64,000 nucleotides of DNA, taken from NCBI GenBank assembly GCA_032191485.1, contig JAVDOI010000005.1, forward strand, positions 5,505,733-5,569,732. The letters are read 5' to 3'. Position numbers and translations under genes: made by a program. The notes beneath the pieces were generated by a model. It saw nothing but the letters and a program-made list of their open reading frames with translations, made no database searches and was not told the DNA's origin. The DNA comes from Leptoclinus maculatus (lineage: Eukaryota; Chordata; Actinopteri; Perciformes; Stichaeidae). Positions 46,263 through 60,000 of the stretch are shown piece by piece; the first letter of the stretch is position 1; each line of letters begins with the position of its first letter.

Positions 46263-47943
46263 GCCTCACATCTGCAGGGTCGGGTCATCATCTGGACATT
46301 AGGCAGACCTCTGAATCAGGAAAGCGGACTCCTAAAGCGTTTGAAGCGAGCTGGTTTGCATTTCAAGTCAAGCATCTTTTTTTTTCCACTTCTATTAAGA
46401 ATATAAGAATATTATGAATATAAAGAATATGTGGTATAAGGACCATACCAGTAGTGAGCCCAGGAAGTCCAGTGTGCTTCCAGCTTACATGACTGACAAC
46501 AAAACATTTTCCAATATATGCAAGTGGCACTGTCATTTTTAAATGATTCATATTAGTTTTTTACCTTTCAGAGGCCATTTTGTTTCAGTTCACTTTAGTA
46601 GGCTGTCAAAGTCAACTGGTAGAGACATGAAACTGGCTCAACAGAGCAAATGCCTCATAATGAAGCAGATACACAGATTTTCATTGAAGCTACTTAGTTC
46701 TAGTGTCAAAGAGGAAGTGAAATAAAGAAACATGAGGATAAAACATAAACAAAAGCATAATTACTGTGATTAAGAAGATGTGTGTTCTGGTGGCTACATG
46801 CTAACGGGCATTGCTGGCACTGATGGAAGCAGGAAGCAAATTGTAGTCATTTGGCATAAACATGCTTAAACCACTGGAATGGACCTTTAAAGACCTGATA
46901 ACCTGGCTGTTTTGTAAAGTCGGGTATTTCTTATTCATTTCAAGTCCAAAACACAACCCTCACAACCTCCCTGGTCCTTTTCCCAGAGTGCTTTGTGACT
47001 CGGAATAGACCGCTGGCTGTGTGCCGGCAGCCTCAGTGAGCCCTCTAATTATAGCAAGTCTGACAAAAACAGTTGTATCTGAGGTCAGGTAGCCTCCAAG
47101 ACACCCAGGGCTGAGCTGTCTTACTTAGGCTGCCCTCGGACGATTTAGGAAGAGGGATTCTGTGCTTACCAATCAACCCGGGGCTCTGCGTTGTAACTAC
47201 TGTTGTTGGACCCCCCGCCCCCCCTCCAGTCTACAAAGCTCACCACTGCATGGAACCATGTGAAAAGCACCACAGTCCACACTCGAACAGGCGTTAACTC
47301 GTGAATCATCGCTCGTTTGCACCAAAGCAGCAGGCTGATGCCAGGTTTCTGTGGCGGGGGTTACAGTGTGTTGACCAAGACCTCCAAGGATTTGACGCTT
47401 CCAGCAGAGGATGAAGAGAAGGACAGTTTTTGAAAAACAAAGCAGCAGAGTAGAGAGGACGGTTCCACCGTTGCCCAACATCAGTAAACCCAGTGGCACA
47501 TGATTGATTTCCACAAAATGGCTGCTTCAGAATACTCCGTTGAAGAAGTCAGTCTTGACAGACCAGGTGAGCTTGAGGGAGGACAAAAGGATGTCAGTCC
47601 ACCACAGGCTGAACATATCTCAATTAGCACTTGATGGATTGTTATACATTCAGAGTCCCCAGAGTAGGAATGCTATTGACTTTGGGAAACCCCAGACTGT
47701 TCCTCTACCAGCATGGTTAACATTTGTGTCTCCACATCGATTGACATATTTGGAATAAGGCCTGATACAGAACGTCCAAAAGAACATGTTTACGTGATAA
47801 TAACCGTGGAGCATGAAACTGTGTCGTTATGCTAAACGGATTGACTCGACATTTACTCCTACTATTTTTGCATTACTGTTACTTTTATGTAACATGCAGC
47901 AGAATCACTCTTCCTAATCCTGATTCTCCTTTGCTGTAGACTA

Positions 47944-48745
47944 CATTAGATTAGATATATACTTTATTCATCCCCAAGGGGACATTTGTCTGTGGCAGCA
48001 GCAAACAAAGTTACACAATAAAATACAAATATTAAGTATGGAAAATGCACAATATATACAATATAATGAAATACAATAAAATAACAGAGCAGGACCTATT
48101 CAATTTAAGAAAATAAAGTAATAACAATGCACAGTATATACACTAAATAGAATGGTATTAAATGAACTAAGTCGGAAAAAATAAACTAAACAGTAGTGCA
48201 CAAGATCGCCAACAGCAGCAACAACAGTGTAGCAGTGTTATAGTCTTGTGGATGATCTGGCCAGAGGTGATTTATTATAAAGTGTTATTGCAGAGGGCAG
48301 GAATGTTCTCCTGTATCTGTCCTTGTGACAGCGGAGCTGGATCAGTCTGTCCCTGCAGTAGGTGGTGGAGAGGGTGGTCCTGGTTATCCAATATGGATAA
48401 TAGTTTCTTCAGTGTCCTCTCCACCACCTGTTCCAGATTGTCTTGTTTGCAGCCAATGATGGAGCCGGCCTTCTTAACTAGTTTGTTAAGTCTGTTGGTG
48501 TCTCTGGCTCCAATGCTGCTCCCCCAGCAGACTACAGTGAAGTGAAGTGCACTGGCCACAACAGACTTGTAGAACATCTCCAACATCTTGCTGCACACGT
48601 CGAAGGATCCAAGTTTCCTCAAGAAAAAGAGTTGACTCATCCCCTTCTTGTCCACAGCGTTGATGTTGGTCTTCCAGTTCAGTCTGCTGTCGATGGAGAC
48701 ACCCAGGTACTTGTACTCCTCCACTGTATTACGGGAGCAAACTGA
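47944..48745 (-). mobile_element. L2/CR1-like LINE, 5'-truncated 3' end
   Basis: On the minus strand a reverse-transcriptase C-terminal region (48275-48724) is followed by about 330 bp of 3' UTR ending GGGGATGAATAAAGTATATA TCTAATC, the typical terminus of a teleost L2/CR1-type LINE. The element begins abruptly near 48745, consistent with 5' truncation during target-primed reverse transcription. The insertion is in the same orientation as the ZMAT4 gene. Confidence 0.85.
48275..48724 (-). pseudogene. LINE ORF2 C-terminal fragment (reverse-transcriptase thumb/C-terminal region)
   Basis: About 149 codons remain open, starting VEEYKYLGVSIDSRLNW and containing KKGMSQLFFLRKLGSFDVC, MFYKSVVASALHF, VVCWGSSIGARDTNRLNKL and LLSILDNQDHPLHHLL. 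The YKYLG...LFFLRKL...FY.S...VVCWG series is the conserved C-terminal part of fish L2/CR1-group LINE polyproteins. The endonuclease and the catalytic polymerase palm (with its aspartates) are absent, so it cannot be active. The absence of stops suggests a relatively young insertion. Confidence 0.85.
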
Positions 48746-49384
48746 AGATGACCACTTCTTATTGCTTTTATGATTTTATTTTTATTATCATTATCATTTA
48801 AAGCTCTAAAATAGCAAACCACAGTTGGTGTCACACAGAGTGCTGTTTGTTAGTGGGTCACTTTTACATGGGCCAATTGAGGAATGGTAGGCTATGCAAC
48901 TCTTTTGAATTATTAAAGACATTTAAAGTAATTCCGAAGATTCAATGTTTTACTATTCTTAAGCATGGAGAAGTGTGCATATTATATGTGAAATACTTTG
49001 GTCTATGTACTGTATATGCAGGACTTTTGACCACATGACTTTATAATGATGATGATGATGATTATGAGAATGTAAATGTATTCAAAAATCTCTTTAAATC
49101 CAAACTAAAAATCTTCCATTCACATACTTAATCACAACCGTGCACTGAAGACCATATTTCTGTCTTTGAGTTCATTCATTTCCTGCCTAATGGAGATGCT
49201 GACTATAACTCAGATTATGTACTGTTGCATTTTTACACATCGAAATGTGCTCATTCTGCCGCTTTACTGCTATTTCTGTATTTAATTCAGCCTCATAAGC
49301 ACCTTTGAGATTCATCTTCGTAGCATTACTGCTACGTGCGTACTCTGCCGTCAGCTCTGTTCTTCCCCCTTCTTATAGCATTCA

Positions 49385-49560
49385 TTTATATTTGTTAATT
49401 ATGCAAGCAGACAAAATGCTGAGGATTAATGTTGGTAAAAAAAATAGAAGCCGCTAATTTAACTTGTGACATGAATGACGGGTGCAGATTAGGAGCACAG
49501 TTATTTTTAAGCCTTTAAAACAGGCTTAGTGAGTGGAGCTGCAGCGCAGGAAGAAAGCCT
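49385..49560. promoter_or_regulatory. Candidate conserved noncoding element
   Basis: Repeat-free stretch with TTAATTATGCAAGCAG, GGATTAATGTTGG, GCTAATTTAAC and TGACATGAATGACGG, a dense set of homeodomain-like cores. Inferred from motif content only. Confidence 0.2.
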
Positions 49561-52139
49561 CCCCACTGTTTTTTTCAATCAGTGCACTTCCTCAACGTCG
49601 TCCCAATGTGATTACCAGTACGACCCCCTCAGATGGTCTCAGAGAGGTGCTTCATAAGAAATTAATCTGACAACATTCAGCTCCACTGAAACTTTTTATG
49701 GATAACCACTGAACAGAAAGCCATGCCAGTGATGCAACGTTACCGGTATAAAACACTATATGTAGATGATGTAACATATAGTAATCAGTGGGTTGGCTAA
49801 CAGTTTTAGTAGGATGTGGAATGATTGGTTTCTTTAACACACAAAGCAAAGAAAGAAAGCAAAACATGTATTTTAAATACATCTTTCCTGCTGCAGCTGG
49901 CAACTGTTACCAGCAATAAAGTTCTGGTTAACTACCTGTCCAACAACAAAGAGCACACTGACAAAGTTAGCGACTGGCGGGTGAACTGCTGATTAGCGGA
50001 TTCTTCCTCAGGAGTTAGTGGAGACCGGACCGAGCCTGGAGGGAGAGTGAATATCGGTTGACATTTGGGGCATTTCATACGATTGATTCATACCATGCCA
50101 AGTATGATTGTGCCGCACCTGAGTACACGTGTCATCATCTATGAGACATGTGTTTAGATGGATGGATGGACTGACTTGGACTCTACAAAGCTGGACCCAT
50201 CACACATCATCACACATCACAAATGAATGGTGCATTGGTGTGAATTGTGTGATTGTTGTTCTCGTCAGTGTCATCATGTTGATTGTTTTGTGTCGCTTGG
50301 ATTATTTAATTGTATAGTCATCATTTGTTTAAATGTGTTAATGTTTTGGAGTCTGAGGACCCTCTTAATAACCTGAAGGTGCATCTCAAAGGGTTTATCC
50401 TTAAATTTAAAATGACATACTGGCTAAGGCTGGCGTTATGAAATATTATAATTTTTCAACCAACCACCATCAGTACGACAAGCAGCTATTGCCTATAAAT
50501 TCACGCTCGTGCGTCTATGTCTGGCACGTTTTGGAGGCAGACCATTAAATTAGCGAAATAAAATGACATAAATCCCCCCCCCCCCCCTACCCCCCCCAAA
50601 AAAGGCCACTCACTCATCCAATCACCGATGTCTTCAACCCTAATACTGGCCCAACACCTCTGATTTAAAATCATTTTCCTGTCGCATTGCATTTGTCACG
50701 CTAATACCTGCCAACCTATCCAGGGTAGGAAATAAACCTCCTATCACCTGGCTCACAGTAGCAAAAGCAATTTCAATCCCAGCATAAATCAAAGTTCAAT
50801 TTGTTCTTCGTACAGGAACCAACTCAATCCTTCCCTGTTGGCAGTCTGATGTGAATAAACAGCAGCCTCGCCACCTCATTGCATTTTACAAGACATTTGA
50901 AAGCTACTAGATGGATTCATGATGTTTTTTTGTCTTTCTAAGGTTTTAACAATTTCTAGACTGAGACAGCACACTGGAAGCTGAATGGGCTTTTCCCTCC
51001 ATGAGGCGGGAGGACTGTTACGCAGAGATTGGTAGACAATGCGAGGAGCAAACCCTTTAGACGACTGACAGATCGCTGTCACCAAGAAGTAGGCCATGCA
51101 GTCAATTCACAAACTACGGTATCGACTGCAAACAAAACCCCTCTGAGATCAAAGAGAACAGGCCCGTCGGCTCTACACAACATCCCGTATTAGAAAGCAC
51201 AACTGCGGCTATTTCACTGGCTTCCAGAAAAAATGATGCGAATGTTTGCGTCGCCTCCGTCGAAACCTTTACATCCCTGACAACGTCTCCGGCAGAGCTA
51301 AAGAAACAGAACGACCCTGTCAACGGGAGGATGGTACACACTTGTACCTGTCTACCCATGCCTGTGTCGTGAAAGCTGCAGTTAGGTTTCGATACTTCTA
51401 GGAAACAATGCACGGTCAGAGATTCAAAAACAATGCCTCCCCACTCAGCCGGAGGACTTTTCACTCTACTGCTTTTCTTCTTGACAGCTCCGGATACTAG
51501 AACTCATTCCTGTTCTCCAGAGCTCAGAAGCCTTTTGTTCTTCTTTCCGTCGGTGGATTACGAGATGATTTCTCATGAAAGTCGGACCGATGAAAACAGT
51601 GTGCGAGCGCTGCAAATTAAGTGGAGGCTGTTTCCTTATAATGCACTATGTAATTAAAAACCAGTCCTTCCCAAACCTCCTAAAAAACTTACTCGAAGCC
51701 CATAAAATATAATAATTATTACATTTTCCCCATTTGAGAGGTGGGTAAGTTATAAGAGAATAATTTCCACTTTTACTTGAGTGTATGTCGGGAGTACAAA
51801 CAGTTATTTTACTTTACATCACATCTGGAGCAACCTTTATTCATTTCAATCTTTTTGAGCTTGATCTGTAAAACTAAAACTGAGGCGGCAAACTTTATTA
51901 ACCGCTTTTCACACTTGGCGAAGGCAGCACATACCAGATCCTCTCCTTCTGTTCGTACCTTTCACAATAAAAGTTGTAGACATATACAGTAAACTGCTTA
52001 TCTGTTTACCAGAGGGAATTCAAATTTGCTCAGAGCCTTTAGCTAAAAGGAAACTCAACAAAATATCTTACAGTAGCTTAGGCTATACGACAATTTACCT
52101 CGGCCGGACTGCCAGACGCTGCTTCGGGTCAATAAGATT

Positions 52140-52550
52140 GTTGGTCCTCTGCCTGCCCAAATCTATTCCAACCATGTATTGAAAAAAGGGCTGCTGGTGT
52201 GAATAGTTTTGATGTCCAATATGTATCGCTGAGGACATAAAGAAGTGCAGTGTTGAGATCTATGGGACATATTTATTAGTTATTTACACACTGTGTGAAC
52301 GCCATCCTGGGTACAACTCACTCTCTGTGCCCGTTACAGTATTAAATGGTATACCACTGATCGGCATGCTGGGTACAGCTCGCTACAGCACATTCAAGAA
52401 CAGATGAAGAAAGAGAGATGTACACGGGGCATATTCGCAAGTGATTTTCTCGAGAACAATTCATCCGATCTAATTCAGTCTCGGTGTGTGCGTTGCTCTG
52501 GAACCAAGGAAGTGCCGTGTTGAGCGTGAAGTTGTTTGGAAGAGCGGACC
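52140..52550. repeat. Dispersed repeat, 'AATTCATCCGATCTA' family
   Basis: The block GAGAACAATTCATCCGATCT ...GGAACCAAGGAAGTGC resembles 57554-57650 (GGAACCATTCATCCCATCTA ...GGATCCCAGGACGCAGTG), and an AAGAAGTGCAGTGTTGAGAT echo lies near 52240. This is a familiar type of fish repeat of unknown class. The similarity is moderate and judged by eye. Confidence 0.4.
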
Positions 52551-52959
52551 ACCAGAGGCCAAGCAATCAGCCTGTTACACACACACACACATCCAAAAAG
52601 AAGCAGTCACTCTACAGTTTGGAGATTAGCTAGCTCAGCTCCTCTGACTGCATGCAACACTCCAAAGTCCCGTCCTCAAAGTGAAGCTGTGGGGTACGCA
52701 CACCCGCCAACAAAACCAGGGGAGTTCTGAATGCAGACTTACCGGTGACTGACGTTAGCAAACCGGCTAAGACAACACAACATGAACGTAAGACCGCTTT
52801 GAAGCTACCAAGAAGCACACTTATCCTGATTTATGGGCCACTTCTCCGAACCTCTCCCCTGATGGGTTCACGAACAGAGAGAAGACTATAGCCAGCTCTG
52901 AAGGAGAGAAGCTGTTCTGAGGTCAGTATATCACAACATCGCATCGAGCTAACGTATTT

Positions 52960-53245
52960 TTGTCAAAGCCGTATTTCGACATTTTGTGAAATGTACATTT
53001 TCACGTAGTTGGCAAGGGTTAGATGAAAAGATTGCTGCAGCTCCGTTCGTACAGTAAATATAAAGCGGCAGCTAGTTAGCTTAGCATAAAGGCTGGAAAG
53101 GGGAGAAAAGGCTAGCCTGGCTCTGTCCAAAGATAAGTAGCTCTAAAGCTCACTAATTACATTTTTTTTACTTTATACAGTAACATTTTTAAAAGAAACA
53201 ACTTCTGGTTTCATGGGGGGTCATGTTGGGAATATCTATTAGGCT
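52960..53245 (+). repeat. Dispersed fish repeat, 'AGCCTGGCTCTGTCCAAA' family, copy C
   Basis: Contains TAGTTAGCTTAGCATAAAGG CTGG, GGCTAGCCTGGCTCTGTCCA AAG, CTCTAAAGCTCACTAATTAC and TTCATGGGGGGTCATG in the order seen in copies A and B. Confidence 0.65.
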
Positions 53246-54005
53246 TATATATATATCAATATAAGTTACCTCTATATCAATCTTTGGGGTCCTCCTTGAG
53301 AAAAGCAGTTTTCTCCAGGAATCCAGGATGATGGTTCATTGAACTGGGTTAAGGAAGATGAGAGGGGGAAGCAGGAATGTGGAGTCTTATCATCATTCAA
53401 AATCAACACGTGAAGTGGGTAAATGGACATAGACTCATGAGGACGAGGAGCGCAAAGAAAGTGTTTAATTTCTCCGTTGTGATTGTATTTTCTCCACCCT
53501 CACCCCCAACCCTCATATCCGAGTTTATGTGCAACTGGGATTAAATTTCAATAAAAACAATTTCAAATGTAATCTTTTGCCACGCAAACCTCCAAAAGAG
53601 CTTCAACAAAGCGTGTATACTGTATTAATGACTACAATTTCCTCACTAAATGTTGATGGTGTATTCATGCAGAGCACCCGTAACGTACACAATGATCATG
53701 CAGCGAAACAACTCTACCACGGGACACCAAAGGCCACATTCACAGTGTCGAAAGTGTTGTTGTTGTTTTGAATTTGTGTGTAGAGCTGGAAGCACATGTG
53801 GCGAGCAGAAATTATAATTCTGCCTGGGATTATGAGCTGAGTCATGCGGAAACTGTGAAAGGATTCAATCGAAGTGCAAGTGGAAGCTGCATCTCACGCT
53901 CTTTAAATTTGACACGCTTCATCGGTTAATCACCTTCCTGTCAGGAAGATTCCGGGCCGTTTCGCTTAATCGTCTTTCAAGATGGGAAAGGACTGTTCCA
54001 CCTAG

Positions 54006-54045
<40 letters not shown>

Positions 54046-54050
54046 GTCTC
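54006..54050. repeat. (CT)n microsatellite
   Basis: An imperfect CT array of about 44 bp with one TTT interruption and a terminal GTCTC. Confidence 0.95.
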
Positions 54051-54479
54051 CGCTCACCAATGCCGCTTTTTTAAAGGGCCGACTAACAACCGATCTCTCA
54101 GGACCATTTCCATTAATAACCCCTCCTTCGCTTCCACCGTTTCCCAGTGAGACAGGCTCGTAATTAAACTGTGTAAACGCCGCTGCATTACAGCGCACGG
54201 AATGAAAAGAGCTAAGCGTCTCAGCGGTGCAGTTTGAGCTTAGGGGAGAAGCTTTGGGCACAAACAAATGTGCTAACGTTCACGGAAACATTTTAATGAC
54301 CTTTTTCCCTCAGCACATGGCGTGAAGACAGATCCCCGAGGAGGCCACGCTTGTCTTTTAAATAGAGGTAGAGTAGCTTTTGCTGTTGATTATGTGTCAC
54401 ATTCTGCACTGATCACACTAAAGGCTCATCGCAACAGCACTTTTCAGCCTCTTCAATTATCAGAGGCACCATGATGATT

Positions 54480-54725
54480 CCGTCTCATTTCATTACTGTA
54501 GATTATTTTCTGTCGGCGCTTGAAGCGGCTGAAATTTCCATCCCATTAACTCCAAAGCGTATGAAAATGACAGGAGATGATCGATGGGTGCAGTGTGGAC
54601 ATCACTCTTGCAGACGCAGACAAAAGCATCTATAAACTCTCTGACCGGCCTGCTGGAACTATTAGGAGACCTCACTGGGCTAATGACGCATGAGAAGTAA
54701 TTAAGCAGGGATCATGGAAATGAGT
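54480..54725. promoter_or_regulatory. Candidate conserved noncoding element
   Basis: A 245-bp repeat-free stretch with even base composition and motifs such as TGTAGATTATTTTCTGTCGG, CCATTAACTCC, ATGACAGGAGATGATCGAT, GGGCTAATGACGCATGAG and AGTAATTAAGCAGGG. It lacks a sustained reading frame. The texture resembles deeply conserved intronic enhancers; no conservation test was possible. Confidence 0.22.
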
Positions 54726-55199
54726 TTCTCTCTTTATCTGACAGACATGTTAAACTCATGCTGCAAGAAAAAAGAAAGAAAACAGCAGCGCTGCCACTTT
54801 GTATAACAGAATAATGAATAAACACACCCACAGATATACACCCACATTAATATATTTACTATATAATGTGTATACTGGCTCACTTTCCTCACTGAAAGAT
54901 ACCTCTTGGTGCCTGTTTAGAGTGATACAATCTGAACGAGAGGGCAACTAGTGCTACTGTGAGCTACTGTGCTTCTCTAATCCTCTCCTCCAAAAATCAA
55001 TGTTTGCAAAGGTCAAACAGAGCGGGCATGGAAAATGCAGATTAGCTCGTCAATAACAGACACACTCTCCTACACCCACATGCTACGAGCTGGCAATGAG
55101 CAGCGGAAGCCATGTGAGTGGAGGGAGGTGTGGCAGCTAAGGGTTCATAGCATGTTAACTTGAAGGGCCCTCTAAGGTTACCTTGGAATCAATGAAACC

Positions 55200-55530
55200 C
55201 CATGGAATGTTCTTCTGTTTTCTCTATGTGTATGTGCAATCAACATTTCTATATAATGTGGGTATTCTGTAAGGGTATTCTTACAACTATATATTCATAT
55301 TTGGTGTGAAGATATTTCTATAACTATATATTTCCATATACTGTATTTTTATTAATATCTATTTGTTAATGTGAGGGTATCCATAACTATAAATGTATAC
55401 ATAAAACAACGATTCTTTGTTATGACTATATTTATATATGCTGTGTGGATATTTATACAGCTATATATTTATATACGATGAGAAGATATTTCTATAACTA
55501 TATGTTAATATATAATGTGAGGATTCAAGG
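55200..55530. repeat. Degenerate AT-rich tandem repeat
   Basis: Diverged copies of a motif, (A)AGATATTTCTATAACTATAT followed by a TAATGTGAGG-like block, recur near 55250, 55310, 55375, 55445, 55485 and 55510. Spacing is irregular (about 60-70 bp), so it is an old decayed minisatellite. Confidence 0.6.
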
Positions 55531-57492
55531 ATAAGGGTTGCATAATGAAATCCCTGGAGAGCATCAAGAGGAACGCAAACCGCTGATACCAAAAAACTAA
55601 TCTCTGGCCAATACGGCCGACGTCTTAACATTAAAAACTCAACATGAGGAAAACATTGTCCATCAACGTTGACTGTGTTTGAGCACCAAGCCTCGTTGTA
55701 ATGTAATGTCATGTTACATTAGTTAACCGAGGCTAAAAGTAACAGGTGTACGGAAACAAAACAGCTGGGACAAAGAAACAGAAACACGCTAATATTTAAA
55801 AAAAGATATCAAAAGGATGAAGTTGTTTCCATTTGGCTAAATTTGGAAAAAGTGCTTTAGATTAATGTGGCGGTCAGTCATCTGAATCTGCTTCTAGATG
55901 CTCGCTCAAGATAAGTCACTTCATCAGCCAACGTGTTAGTTTCTCCTCTCCGGCTAAACGCAGTGTTGGTGAACCACTGAGTGAGTCCGCCTGTGAGCGA
56001 TCAGCTGCTCTGCAGTAGAGAGAACAGGTAGCCGAGCCAGAACAACAAGACAGTGAGGAACTGTATTTACTGAGTCTCCTGTATTACTGCAGAACAGTAG
56101 ACACACTAAAGATGGTGACAAGTGTAGCTTTGGAATGCCAAAATACCCCCAGACAAACACTAGACTCAAATGTCATCGGTTTGTATGTCTTTAACTCATT
56201 TGTTGTAACTGAAACATTAATCCCCAGCATGGATTTCTGACTAATAGTTTTTCACTCAAGGTGAAAGGATGAAATACGCCCAACAACTTCCTTTTCAAAA
56301 CTTCAACTCTACACTTGATGCTCAGTGAGGCACACATCTCAGTGCACATTCACCCCCGATGACACACAGACACAGAAAAGACAAATCTTTTTTTCACAAG
56401 AATCTGGAGCTGCTCTTCACTCTAGCGGTGACATCACGCACTCTAAGCTGCGCAATACACACCCATTATAAAGTCAGAAACAGACCCAAATGTTCCTGAA
56501 ACTTAATCTGTGACTTCATGAAAACTGTGCTAGCTATCAAAATGTCCATTTGGCTCAATAACCTTCAGATATGAGTAAATGAAAGCCTTAATGTCTTAAG
56601 TACATCTCTATAACATACAATAGCCTACTCATTACTAAAGGTTTGGGAAAACATCCCTAGTTATTGTGGCAGTGGCCGGGCAACTAAAGCAAACAACCTG
56701 CAACTGTCGCTGTTGCTGAATCCTCGTTGGTGGGACATCATCTTTTCCCAACTGAGCCCTGAAAAGATGGATTTCTTGTGTAATCCGGAGAATCTGAGAA
56801 GCTGCTGTGCAGTGTAAGTAATCACGTGGGACCTAATCACTCAGAGTAAGAAGCTGCTTTTCACAATGGCTGTAGCTTGATAATTCCATTTTATTGCGGT
56901 TCAAAACGCAGTTTGAGCTGCTTCCAAAAAAAAAAGCTCTCGATTCCACAAAAATTACAAATCAGTAATTTATTAATATCACGGATCCACGATCAGCTAC
57001 GTTTTCAAACACTGCTGCACGCCAACAAAGCATCTATTTAAGGTTCAAAACGTATTTCTGTCACCTAAATGTTCTACAGTCTATTACTGTAATCCAATCC
57101 AACCAAACCCGACGACCACAGCAGAGTAGTCGTATGAGCAAAGTATTAAGAAGTATTAAGAAGTCATTATACTCACACTGTACCTCTTAACTCCCTAACC
57201 CCTCCATGCAGCTGAATGATGATGTTATTGTCACTGTGGCCGGCTGCTGCATCTCTGGAGTCCCCGGAAAATGATTATGCTGTTTTATGAGGATAATCAG
57301 GAGTTTATATTAGTATGGGCGGCAACGCTCTAGTGCTGACAAACACCAGTTGAAAGGTATTGTCCCCTGGATGTGAGGAATGAGACTATTCAGGCTGAAG
57401 CAGATGAAATACAGCGTACTGTAGATGGATGAAAGTGTGGTACAGGTCGTCTGCTGTGGCGTATAGTGCATCGAACTACAACAGAAGAAATC

Positions 57493-57494
<2 letters not shown>

Positions 57495-57546
<52 letters not shown>
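57495..57546. repeat. (TG)26 microsatellite
   Basis: A perfect TG array of 52 bp. Confidence 0.97.
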
Positions 57547-57547
<1 letters not shown>

Positions 57548-57549
57548 AT

Positions 57550-57660
57550 ACTCTGCATATCTGGGGAACCATTCATCCCATCTACTTCACACTTGGCGGG
57601 TGTATTGCTTGGGATCCCAGGACGCAGTGATGAAGTCGTGCAATTTAAATATTAATAAAC
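57550..57660. repeat. Dispersed repeat, 'ATTCATCC.ATCTA' family (fragment)
   Basis: Begins immediately after the TG array; contains GGAACCATTCATCCCATCTA CTTCACACTTGGCGGGTGTA, related to 52440-52545. Confidence 0.45.
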
Positions 57661-59814
57661 TTTGTATAAACAAGCTAGTGGTGCTCTGCGCAGCAGTAGG
57701 GGCGGGGCTTCAGGTGCTCTGCAGACTGAGGCGAGGACGTTTTCCACAACTGACCTTTACAGGCCACGACTCGTCCAGTTCACTTTTACTGCTGGATGCT
57801 GGTGTGGCCACATACTGAACCATTGACACTTAATTTGTTTCATTTACTTAGGTGAGTTTAGTATACTTAAACACAAAATAACACATAAACTGATAAATAA
57901 CTGGAGATATATAGTAGTCATCTATTTAGAGTGCACACATTTAGTTTACTTTCTTTGTCATCCAACACCCGCTCTGGTTGGCTGTATCATTTACGGCGGA
58001 CAAATCGTCTCTCGCACTCGCTATTCATATTTTTTAATAAATGTTTTGCAGTTTGAATAACAAAAAAGTGCTCGGCATCAGTAAGCTTTCGCAAAAAGAT
58101 ATTTTAGTGACAATTGCAAGTGACAAATAATTGTCTTGAATTAAATTCCACTATTGAGGCTTTCAGGGCCTCTAAAGTGTCAATCAAGGGGTCTCGAACA
58201 CCCTGAGACCCCCCCCCCCCATCAGACCTGCTTAAGAGTGCTGATTGTGAGCCAGACTGCACCATGTTCCTCCTCATCATGGGTGTCATGTCTCAACCTG
58301 CCTCTTAAGTCATGTTTCCTTATCCTGTTGTTTTATTTTGTGTTAATATGAGGTAGCGCTGTACCGACAGTTATTGTAGTTTGTGTAAACGGTTTGTCTT
58401 AGTCTGTCCCCCTGGGTTTGTGATCGGGCGCTTTATGTTCCCCCCATGTCCCAGTCAGAATCTCCTCTCTCTTCTGTTGGTGCTTTATGGGACCACTATT
58501 ATTGCAAGAAGTATTTTTTTGTCACCTACTGTCTAAAATAAAACAAGAAACATTTTTTTTTCCCAAAACACACCTGTGCCTCTCTGGTCTACCCACTCAG
58601 TCCATGACAGCTGGATACATCAACGTTACGACCGGACTCTTCTTTACTTCCCCGGAGTCAAAAGCTGCCGGTAGCACTTCAGGGGGCCGAACAATCAGCC
58701 CGCTCCAAACGGGCACCGTACTACTGCTTCTGAAATATACCTTTACACAATTTCTGGGTTCCCACTCTTCTAAATAACTCAACTTCACAGACCTGGACAC
58801 TAATACTCTATATTTCCCTTGTGGGCTTCTCATAGCTCAAGGAAAACAGATTTCAGTTGACATTTGTCTTTTCCTGTGGCTGGAAAGCTGCAATACTTTA
58901 TTCTAGTTGGATTTATTCTGTGTGAGATCTTTAGATGGAGATGCCCTTTAAAGCTGCACTCATCAATATTCTTTGTAAATGATAGATTAAATCATTATGT
59001 TAAATCACTCATGTGACAGAATGCGGTGTCATACGGTCTCACTCTGAGTTTCCTTCAGCTCTACTGGGCTTTTTAACGTCGTTTGGTTCACTCTCACCAG
59101 CAGTAGGTAACAGCAACAGGTAATATGAAACAGACAAGACAAAGCTAGCTAACTAGTGCACATAGTTATGCCTCCATTAAGATGTTGTAATAGTGCTTCC
59201 TCAAGTCAAGTCTGATACTGAAGGCTGCAATGGATGAACCAGTGGTGTTCTCCTAATTGGGCATAGCAAAGCTTTATTTTTTTTACCTCAATTTAAAAAA
59301 ACATATGTTGTGATGTATTTGCTTTTGGAATAAGGACCGGTGTTGGGCAATGTCATCTTTTTCAAAGTACCTTGTTATGTTGTAGCATTACTGAGAAAAG
59401 TCTTTAGAGCACTTCTGTGTTTCTGAACATGAAAACCTTTGGCGATTCTATGTCGGGGGGGCGTAGCCTGATGTACGCCGATCTTTTGAATGCACTGACT
59501 GTACCGCCATTGCAGAGCCTCGTCCGCGGTGTCTGTAACTCTGCAGGCAGGAATGACAGACGCAACATCCTCTTTACAGCACACAGTTTGCAGTTCACTC
59601 ACTGTGCTTATTTGAAAACAGAACCTCGCTTGTAAGAGCTCGGGTCTATTTTCTCTGAGAAGTAACAATGAGCAGCTTTCATCGCAACTTTTTCACTTCT
59701 GGGGAAAAACTGCAATATCTTGGCTTTTGATTGAAATTGCTGCTTTCAACACAGTTGTCACATATAAACAGAAACATACATATCAGGCACCTAAATTTCC
59801 CAATACCCAAGCTC

Positions 59815-60000
59815 CACCCAGCGTCAATTAATAATTCACTAGCGGGCTTTTGACGTAAATAGGAGATACTGCAGCGCACCCAATCCAGCGCACGTGCAAA
59901 AAAAGAGACGGATGCATAAATTAACATGAGCCACGCAAGTCTTTGAACTGCGAACCAGAGACGCCTCTGATCCGCTCTGCAAAGGAGCGCTGCCTTTGAC
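59815..60000. promoter_or_regulatory. Candidate conserved noncoding element
   Basis: Repeat-free with GCGTCAATTAATAATTCACT, CGCACGTGCAAAAAAAG and GGATGCATAAATTAACATGA, combining an E-box (CACGTG) with AT-rich homeodomain-like sites. Somewhat CpG-richer than its surroundings. No promoter or exon could be shown. Confidence 0.2.

Noticed and set aside
48246..48545. A 99-codon plus-strand frame
   Set aside because: It is the antisense shadow of the LINE reverse-transcriptase fragment.
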